DNA from: Candidatus Dormiibacter spiritus
GTDB taxonomy: Bacteria; Chloroflexota; Dormibacteria; Dormibacterales; Dormibacteraceae
Assembly (NCBI GenBank): GCA_003244185.1
Contig: QHBT01000047.1
Span: forward strand, 1 to 35,260
DNA: 35,260 nucleotides
Reading direction: 5' to 3'
The notes below the pieces were generated by a model, which made no database searches, was not told the origin of the DNA, and saw only the letters and a program-made list of their open reading frames with translations. Shown in pieces: positions 30,568 to 35,260 of this stretch. Both the position numbers and the translations under genes were made by a program. Each line of letters opens with the position of its first letter. The first letter of the stretch is position 1.

Positions 30568-31950
30568 GTGAGCGACGAGTACGACCTGGCGGTGATCGGA
30601 GCCGGTTCGGCCGGCCTGTCGGCAGCCGGCTTCGCCGTGCGGCTGGGAGCCCGCACGGCGTTGGTGGAGGCTGAGCGGATCGGCGGTGACTGCACCTGGA
30701 CAGGCTGCGTGCCCTCCAAGGCACTCCTCCACGTTGGCCGCATTGCCCACGAGATGCGTACCGCAGGCCTCTACGGGCTGCCTTCCTGCGAGCGCGGCAT
30801 CGATCTCCGCGCCGTCCTGATCGCTGTGAGGGAGGCGGTGGCGCGCGTTTACGAGCTGGAATCGCCAGAACGGCTTCGTGCGGCCGGACTCGAGGTGAGG
30901 CTGGGCGCAGCACGCTTTATCGATCCTCACACAGTGGAAATCGAGGGCGAAGGACGGCTCCGGGCTAAGCACTTTCTGCTCTGCACAGGCGCTCGCCCCA
31001 GCCTTCCTGCGGTTCCCGGCCTGGAAGCGGTGCCCCACGTCACCTATCGCGATGTCTGGGACCTGACTGAGCTGCCCCGCCGGCTGGCCGTGCTCGGCGG
31101 CGGTCCGACCGGCTGCGAGCTGGGCCAGGCCTTTCAACGGCTGGGTTCCCAGGTGACCTTGCTCGAGGCAGCCGCACATCTCCTGCCCGGCACGGAGCCG
31201 GCAGCAGGTGAGCTACTGCGGGCTGTCTTCGGGAGCGAGGGTATGGATGTCCGCCTGGCCACCAGCGTCCAGTCTGCCGCTGTGGGTCAGGTGGGACTCC
31301 GGCTCTCCACCACCACTGGCGAGATCGAAACGGACACGCTACTGGTGGCCGCCGGAAGAACTCCCTTCACTGCTGGTCTGGATCTGCACCGTGCCGGCGT
31401 CGAGCTGACTGGCGCTGCTGTGAAGGTCGATGGCAAGCTCCAGACCAGCCAGCCTCACATCTATGCAGCAGGCGACGTAACAGGCTCCTTCCAGTTCACC
31501 CACTACGCCGGCTGGCAGGCCGTTCAGGCCGTCCGTAACATCTTGTTGCCAGGCGGCGTCCAGGGCACGCGCGCCGCGGTGCCATGGGCGGTCTTCACAG
31601 ATCCGGAGGTGGCGCAGGTCGGGGAGCTCCGGGGGAGCTGTCGCGAGTGGCCCGTCGCCCGAGTTGACAGGGCCCAGGCGACCAGGCGCCGCTCAGGCCT
31701 GATTCGCGTCTATCTCGACGGCAGGGGCCGCATCAACGGCGCGCTGATCTGCCTGGAGGCAGCTGCTGAGCTGATCAATGAGCTGTCCCTGGCGATGCAG
31801 ACGGGCACCAGGTGGGCGGAGGTGGCCAACGCCATCCACACCTACCCCAGCTACGGGATGGCGCTCCAGCAGCTTGCCGCCCAGGACGCTGTGGCAGCTG
31901 TCACGAGCGGGTTCCGAGGACGACTGCTGAATCGCCTGGCCAAGCGCTGA
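30568..31950 (+). CDS. FAD/NAD(P)-dependent disulfide reductase family protein (mercuric reductase-like)
   Basis: About 460 residues. The FAD site is 'DLAVIGAGSAGLSAAGFAVRLGA', the redox-active disulfide C42-T-W-T-G-C47 lies in 'IGGDCTWTGCVPSKALLH', the NAD site is 'RLAVLGGGPTGCELGQAFQRLG', and 'HIYAAGDVTGSFQFTHYAGWQA' is the second FAD motif. The C-terminal dimer domain has 'IHTYPSYGMALQQLA'. This subgroup is annotated mercuric reductase-like, but the MerA C-terminal cysteine pair and N-terminal metal-binding domain are absent. Mercury reduction is therefore not supported. It starts at GTG with no Shine-Dalgarno. Confidence 0.9.
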   Translation: MSDEYDLAVIGAGSAGLSAAGFAVRLGARTALVEAERIGGDCTWTGCVPSKALLHVGRIAHEMRTAGLYGLPSCERGIDLRAVLIAVREAVARVYELESPERLRAAGLEVRLGAARFIDPHTVEIEGEGRLRAKHFLLCTGARPSLPAVPGLEAVPHVTYRDVWDLTELPRRLAVLGGGPTGCELGQAFQRLGSQVTLLEAAAHLLPGTEPAAGELLRAVFGSEGMDVRLATSVQSAAVGQVGLRLSTTTGEIETDTLLVAAGRTPFTAGLDLHRAGVELTGAAVKVDGKLQTSQPHIYAAGDVTGSFQFTHYAGWQAVQAVRNILLPGGVQGTRAAVPWAVFTDPEVAQVGELRGSCREWPVARVDRAQATRRRSGLIRVYLDGRGRINGALICLEAAAELINELSLAMQTGTRWAEVANAIHTYPSYGMALQQLAAQDAVAAVTSGFRGRLLNRLAKR

Positions 31951-31986
31951 ACTGCCGGTTCCGGCGGGCGGTTTAGAGTGAAAGTG

Positions 31987-33174
31987 ATGACCAAGTCGGT
32001 GATAGTAGCTGGGGCTCGCACCCCGATCGGCAAGTTCGGTGGAGCGTTCAAGGCCCTGAAGGCAGTGGAGTTGGGCGGCGTTGCCATCAGGGCAGCGCTG
32101 GAACGTTCAGGAATCGCCGGCGAGGACGTCGAGTACGTGATCATGGGTCAGGTCCTGCAGGCGGGGGCCGGCCAGATCACGGCCCGCCAGGCGGCGATCC
32201 TGGGCGGTATCCCGATCGAGGTGCCCGCGATCACCATCAACAAGGTCTGCCTCTCCGGTCTGAACGCCATCGCCATGGCTGACCAGATGATCCGCGCCGG
32301 CGAGGTGGACACGGTGGTCGCCGGCGGTATGGAGTCGATGAGCCAGGCACCCTACCTAATGCCCAAGGCCCGCTTCGGAGCCCGCATGGGCAACGTTGAG
32401 ATGGTCGACTCCATGATCCACGACGGTCTCTGGTCGACCTTCTTGGAGCAGCACATGGGCGAATCTTCTGACGATGTCAATCGGGAGCTGGAGATCAGCC
32501 GCGAGGAGCAGGATGCTTGGGCGGCCCGCTCCCACCAGCGCGCGGCGGCTGCCTGGGAGTCCGGCCGGCTGGCGGAGGAGAGCGTGCCCGTCAGCGTTCG
32601 CCGGCGCCAGGGGGACTACGCCCAGGTCGAGCGAGATGAGGGGGTGCGCCCGGACACCACCGCCGAGGGTCTGGCCGCGTTGAAACCCGCTTTTCAGAAG
32701 AACGGCACCATCACAGCCGCCAACGCCTCCCAGGTCTCCGACGGCGCTGCCGCGGTGGTGGTGATGTCTGCGGGCAGGGCGGCGGAGCTGGGCCTGCAGC
32801 CGCTGGCTGAGATTGTGGCTCACGGCATGAGCGCCGAACGTTACGCGTGGCTGCACACTGTGCCCGGCCTGGCGCTCAACCGAGCCTTGGAGAGGGCGGG
32901 GCTGAGAGCCGATCAGCTGGACCTGGTGGAGTTCAACGAGGCGTTCGCCTCCGTCGCGCTGAACGCCACTCGCATGCTGGAGCTCCACGAAGAGCGCGTC
33001 AACGTGAACGGTGGCGCAGTCGCCATCGGTCATCCGATCGGCGCCAGCGGAGCCCGGCTGGTGCTGACGCTGGCCCACGAGCTGCGCCGGCGCGGCGAGC
33101 GGCTGGGCGGGGCCGCGCTCTGCGGAGGCGGCGGCCAGGGCGATGCGCTCATCATTCGCAATCCCGCAGCCTGA
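31987..33174 (+). CDS. Acetyl-CoA acetyltransferase (thiolase II)
   Basis: About 395 residues. The acyl-binding cysteine is C88 in 'INKVCLSGLNAI'. The C-terminal catalytic motifs are 'VNVNGGAVAIGHPIGASGARL' (histidine) and 'ALCGGGGQGDALII' (cysteine). 'VEFNEAFASVALNATRML' is also diagnostic. It condenses two acetyl-CoA to acetoacetyl-CoA or runs the reverse reaction. ATG 31987 is preferred to GTG 31978, because TAGAGT (31974-31979) lies exactly 7 nt before the ATG, a leaderless arrangement, and the family core starts there. It follows the flavoprotein gene by 36 bp. Confidence 0.95.
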   Translation: MTKSVIVAGARTPIGKFGGAFKALKAVELGGVAIRAALERSGIAGEDVEYVIMGQVLQAGAGQITARQAAILGGIPIEVPAITINKVCLSGLNAIAMADQMIRAGEVDTVVAGGMESMSQAPYLMPKARFGARMGNVEMVDSMIHDGLWSTFLEQHMGESSDDVNRELEISREEQDAWAARSHQRAAAAWESGRLAEESVPVSVRRRQGDYAQVERDEGVRPDTTAEGLAALKPAFQKNGTITAANASQVSDGAAAVVVMSAGRAAELGLQPLAEIVAHGMSAERYAWLHTVPGLALNRALERAGLRADQLDLVEFNEAFASVALNATRMLELHEERVNVNGGAVAIGHPIGASGARLVLTLAHELRRRGERLGGAALCGGGGQGDALIIRNPAA

Positions 33175-33438
33175 AACACCTTCCCCCCTCCGGGGCTAGC
33201 CCGTTCGCCTGCGCCGACGGCGGCTCAGCCAGCCGATGCCTTGCCCCGCCCGTGTCCCGTACACCGAACTGGGGAAGGCGTCCGGGGCGAACGGCGGCTT
33301 GAGATTGCCGGATGGAGTCGTTGCGGCGCCGCCTCTGCAGGGCGTCCGCATCACCGCCGGGAGTCCTGCGGCCCGGCTCTCCCGCCGCCATCACTTGCAC
33401 CTGCAGTCAAGAATCCCGCGCACGCTGGTTTGGAAAAT

Positions 33439-33446
33439 GATATAGT
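33439..33446 (+). promoter_or_regulatory. Extended -10 promoter of a candidate small RNA
   Basis: TGATATAGT is a TGn-type extended -10 with TATAGT at 33441-33446. It lies in an AT-rich patch within GC-rich intergenic DNA. No -35 is evident, which extended -10 promoters do not require. No coding start follows on this strand. The 33175-33430 stretch before it shows no gene. Confidence 0.5.
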
Positions 33447-33452
33447 GGTGCT

Positions 33453-33548
33453 ATCAGGTTTACCTCGGGTCTCGGCCTCGGGTCTTACCGAATCAAATCC
33501 TCCCCCTACTCCCAAGCGGCCCACCTCCCGGTGGGTCGCTTGTTTGGT
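33453..33548 (+). ncRNA. Candidate ~95-nt small RNA
   Basis: Bounded by the extended -10 at 33439-33446 and a strong terminator hairpin at 33514-33541. Inside, CCTCGGGTCT occurs twice (33463-33472, 33476-33485), and a C-rich single-stranded tract (CTCCCCCTACTCCC) precedes the terminator. No open frame of useful length or ribosome site is present, and no plus-strand gene follows in the window, so a riboswitch is unlikely. I do not recognise it as 6S, tmRNA, SRP or RNase P RNA. Cytosine-rich loops are reminiscent of actinobacterial sRNAs, but that is only a resemblance. Confidence 0.45.
33514..33548 (+). terminator. Strong terminator hairpin of the small-RNA candidate
   Basis: AAGCGGCCCACC (33514-33525) pairs with GGTGGGTCGCTT (33530-33541) over 12 bp with one G-U and a 4-nt loop. 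TGTTTGG follows on the plus strand: a short, broken T-run. On the minus strand the hairpin is followed by G-rich sequence, so the plus direction is favoured. It could also end read-through from the thiolase gene. Confidence 0.6.
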
Positions 33549-33634
33549 CAGGAGCCCCGGGACGTTCGCCCCAAGCAGAGCACGAGAGGGCGCCTCAGCT
33601 GAGGCGCGCTCCGAAGTACTTTAGGAAGCGCGGC

Positions 33635-35137
33635 TCAGTCGCGATTGTCTTGCGTTGAGCGCGTCCAAACGTCTGTCGGGTTGACGATGTTGCCTGAGTT
33701 GGTGGTCACGTACAGCGGATGGAAGCTCTCGCCGGGCGCCACCAAGCCCTCGTAATCGCCCACGAAGAAGCCGCCGGCAACCGGCGCATCCGCCATGTCA
33801 AACGGCGCGTCGACCACCTCGGTGTCGCCGAAGTGGAGGTTGCGCCCGCTGGTCACCCTCATGAAGTAGTCGGTCATGTAGGTGCGGGGGTAGCTCTGCA
33901 GCTGGTAGTAGGTGACCCCGACCTTGCCATCAGAGTTGACCGCCACGGTGGCCGTGAAGGCTGACTGCCCAGTGGGTTGATTCACTCGCTGAGGTTCGCT
34001 CCAGTGTTGGCCACCGTCGGTGGAGCGGCTGATTGCGATCTCGTCGTACTTGCCACCGCTGAAGCGGGAATCCTGCCACACGATGTAGAGCGACCCGGTC
34101 TCTCGATCGATGGTTGGGATCGGGATGATGTCACCGGTCCGGAGGTGAGGTACGCCCACCGATCGCAGATCCTGAAACAGAGTTGGTTTGGTCCAGTGGT
34201 CACCGCGATCAGTGGAGGTCACAAAGCCGAGGTGGAAATTGCCATCGGCAGTGATGTAGTTGAAGAAGTCGTAGAGCCGATCGGTGCGCGGGTCGATGAC
34301 CATGTAGTTGCCGATCGTCTGCTCGTTGACTGCGGTCTGCACGATGGGGCGCGCCTTCTGCCAGGTCTTGCCACCGTCAGTGGTGCGGGAGAAGAAGGTC
34401 GGCCCTGTGAAGGCAGGGAGCTGGGCCTGGGCCGGAGCCGCCGTATTGGGTCGGGCTACGCCGCTCTGGCTTTGCAGGGCGGGCATGTCGCCCGCAGGCT
34501 GGCGCACCCGATTGCCGGCGCCTGGAACGTCTTCCAGCCGGTCCCAGACCGCATACGCGGTGCGACCGCGGGTCGGATCGGCGAAGATCAGCTCCTTGTC
34601 GTTGAAGGGATCACCGGTAGTGGGATTGGCGACGTCCTGAATGATCGGCACCACATTGGTCCAGGTCTTCCCACCGTTGGGCGAGGTTGCTGCCACCACT
34701 GCGTTCCGGATGCTGTTGGCGTCAAACGAAATGGCGATCGAGTACGAATTGCCGTCGCGGCCGATTGCGGTGCCCGGATCGGAAGCTCGCTCATAGTTCA
34801 CCCCGCCCGGAGCGCACTTGGAAAAGGGCAGGGCGCTGTCGTTCCAGCTGCGACCGCCGTCGAAGCTGTAGCCGGCCACCAGGCCATGGGCGCCCCCGTC
34901 GCTCCAGCGATCCTGCTGCCAGGCGCTCAGAAGGTGGGAGTGCGAGCTCGGGTCGTAGGTCAGAAACGGCTCCACCTCAGCGTTGAGGTAGTTGATGGCA
35001 CCCTTGGCGGCACCCACCTTGCAGCCGGCGTAAGGATTGACCTTGCTTACCAGCACCGGCCCTCCGGCCAACGCCGTGCTGGTAGTCACAATCAGGGCGC
35101 CATTCAAAAGGGCGACCACCGACAGAAGCCTTCTCAT
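33635..35137 (-). CDS. Secreted Asp-box (BNR/sialidase-like) beta-propeller protein
   Basis: 500 residues. A signal peptide ('RRLLSVVALLNGALIVTTSTALAGG') opens the protein. At least five Asp-box motifs follow: 'YSFDGGRSWND', 'TSPNGGKTWTN', 'RTTDGGKTWQK', 'TSTDRGDHWTK' and 'RSTDGGQHWSE'. They mark the blade turns of a six- or so bladed propeller as in exo-sialidases. The sialidase arginine triad and 'RIP' motif are not evident, so enzymatic sialidase activity is not supported; carbohydrate binding or a structural role is possible. ATG 35137 has GGAGGG 5 nt upstream; earlier in-frame codons would place sequence before the signal peptide. Confidence 0.88.
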   Translation of the reverse strand: MRRLLSVVALLNGALIVTTSTALAGGPVLVSKVNPYAGCKVGAAKGAINYLNAEVEPFLTYDPSSHSHLLSAWQQDRWSDGGAHGLVAGYSFDGGRSWNDSALPFSKCAPGGVNYERASDPGTAIGRDGNSYSIAISFDANSIRNAVVAATSPNGGKTWTNVVPIIQDVANPTTGDPFNDKELIFADPTRGRTAYAVWDRLEDVPGAGNRVRQPAGDMPALQSQSGVARPNTAAPAQAQLPAFTGPTFFSRTTDGGKTWQKARPIVQTAVNEQTIGNYMVIDPRTDRLYDFFNYITADGNFHLGFVTSTDRGDHWTKPTLFQDLRSVGVPHLRTGDIIPIPTIDRETGSLYIVWQDSRFSGGKYDEIAISRSTDGGQHWSEPQRVNQPTGQSAFTATVAVNSDGKVGVTYYQLQSYPRTYMTDYFMRVTSGRNLHFGDTEVVDAPFDMADAPVAGGFFVGDYEGLVAPGESFHPLYVTTNSGNIVNPTDVWTRSTQDNRD

Positions 35138-35195
35138 ACACCCTCCACACGCAACTATCCGACGGAACTGGCAAGAAGGTACGACATCTGCGAGG

Positions 35196-35225
35196 GCTTG
35201 GCAACCCCGTCTCGCTTGGCAACCC
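35196..35225 (-). repeat. 12-bp direct repeat upstream of the Asp-box gene
   Basis: GCTTGGCAACCC occurs at 35196-35207 and 35214-35225, an 18-bp period. On the minus strand it is GGGTTGCCAAGC, 60-90 bp before the start codon, where an activator-type direct-repeat site would lie. A GATAGT -10-like hexamer (35156-35151 region) is downstream. The window ends 35 bp beyond, so further copies may be outside. Confidence 0.45.
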
Positions 35226-35260
35226 GGTCGCAACCGTCTGAGCACGTCCGGACACCCTCG

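Noticed and set aside
30568..31950. Mercuric reductase and a mercury-resistance locus
   Set aside because: The C-terminal cysteine pair and metal-binding domain of MerA are missing, and no merR/merT/merP genes are present.
33635..35137. Active sialidase
   Set aside because: Only Asp-box repeats are visible; the catalytic arginine triad, nucleophile tyrosine context and RIP motif are not.
1..35260. CRISPR array or integrated prophage
   Set aside because: No regularly spaced repeats of 24-40 bp and no phage structural, integrase or lysis genes were found.

Overview
The window is high-GC bacterial chromosome with tightly packed genes on both strands and no plasmid, prophage or CRISPR signatures. 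Many starts are GTG or TTG. About five genes have a TAnnnT -10-like hexamer 6-8 nt before the start codon and no Shine-Dalgarno, as expected of leaderless mRNAs. This, with F420-type/LLM, VOC, LysM-CHAP and branched-chain transport genes, suggests a soil member of the Terrabacteria (Actinomycetota, Chloroflexota or Dormibacterota-like). That placement is inference; no rRNA or marker phylogeny was possible.

Layout. 1-2.5 kb (minus): a VOC protein and the translational GTPase TypA/BipA. 2.6-8.9 kb (plus): a branched-chain amino-acid-type ABC importer (binding lipoprotein, two permeases, two ATPases) with a carboxymuconolactone-decarboxylase-like gene inside it, then a PhzF-family isomerase. 8.7-12.5 kb (minus): a catabolic or detoxification set of fluoroacetate dehalogenase-like hydrolase, a coupled tartrate/D-malate-type dehydrogenase, an FMN reductase and an MhqO-like dioxygenase. 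12.8-16.4 kb: a cupin protein, then a minus-strand operon of a frameshifted SnoaL-like gene, GABA aminotransferase and an APC permease.

16.5-19.4 kb (plus): a nickel module of NiCoT transporter, Fur-family (Nur-like) regulator, HypA and HypB, with a candidate Nur box upstream; no nickel enzyme lies in the window. 19.4-24.1 kb: a VapBC-type toxin-antitoxin pair, a CsoR-YraQ-type permease operon with a clear operator, a secreted NTR/TIMP-like membrane-anchored protein, a methyltransferase and a CDF zinc exporter. 24.2-26.6 kb: a scarred region with a conserved hypothetical gene abutting an IS21-like end, VOC and LLM genes, a VOC remnant and an unusual tRNA-Tyr. 26.8-35.2 kb: RpiR regulator, UbiA prenyltransferase, LysM-CHAP cell-wall hydrolase, CDP-alcohol phosphatidyltransferase, flavin disulfide reductase, thiolase, a candidate small RNA, and a secreted Asp-box (BNR) protein.

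The strongest leads are the dehalogenase-dehydrogenase pair, the free-standing nickel module, the small-RNA candidate near 33.45 kb, the frameshifted leader gene of the GABA operon, and the recurring leaderless-start signature.
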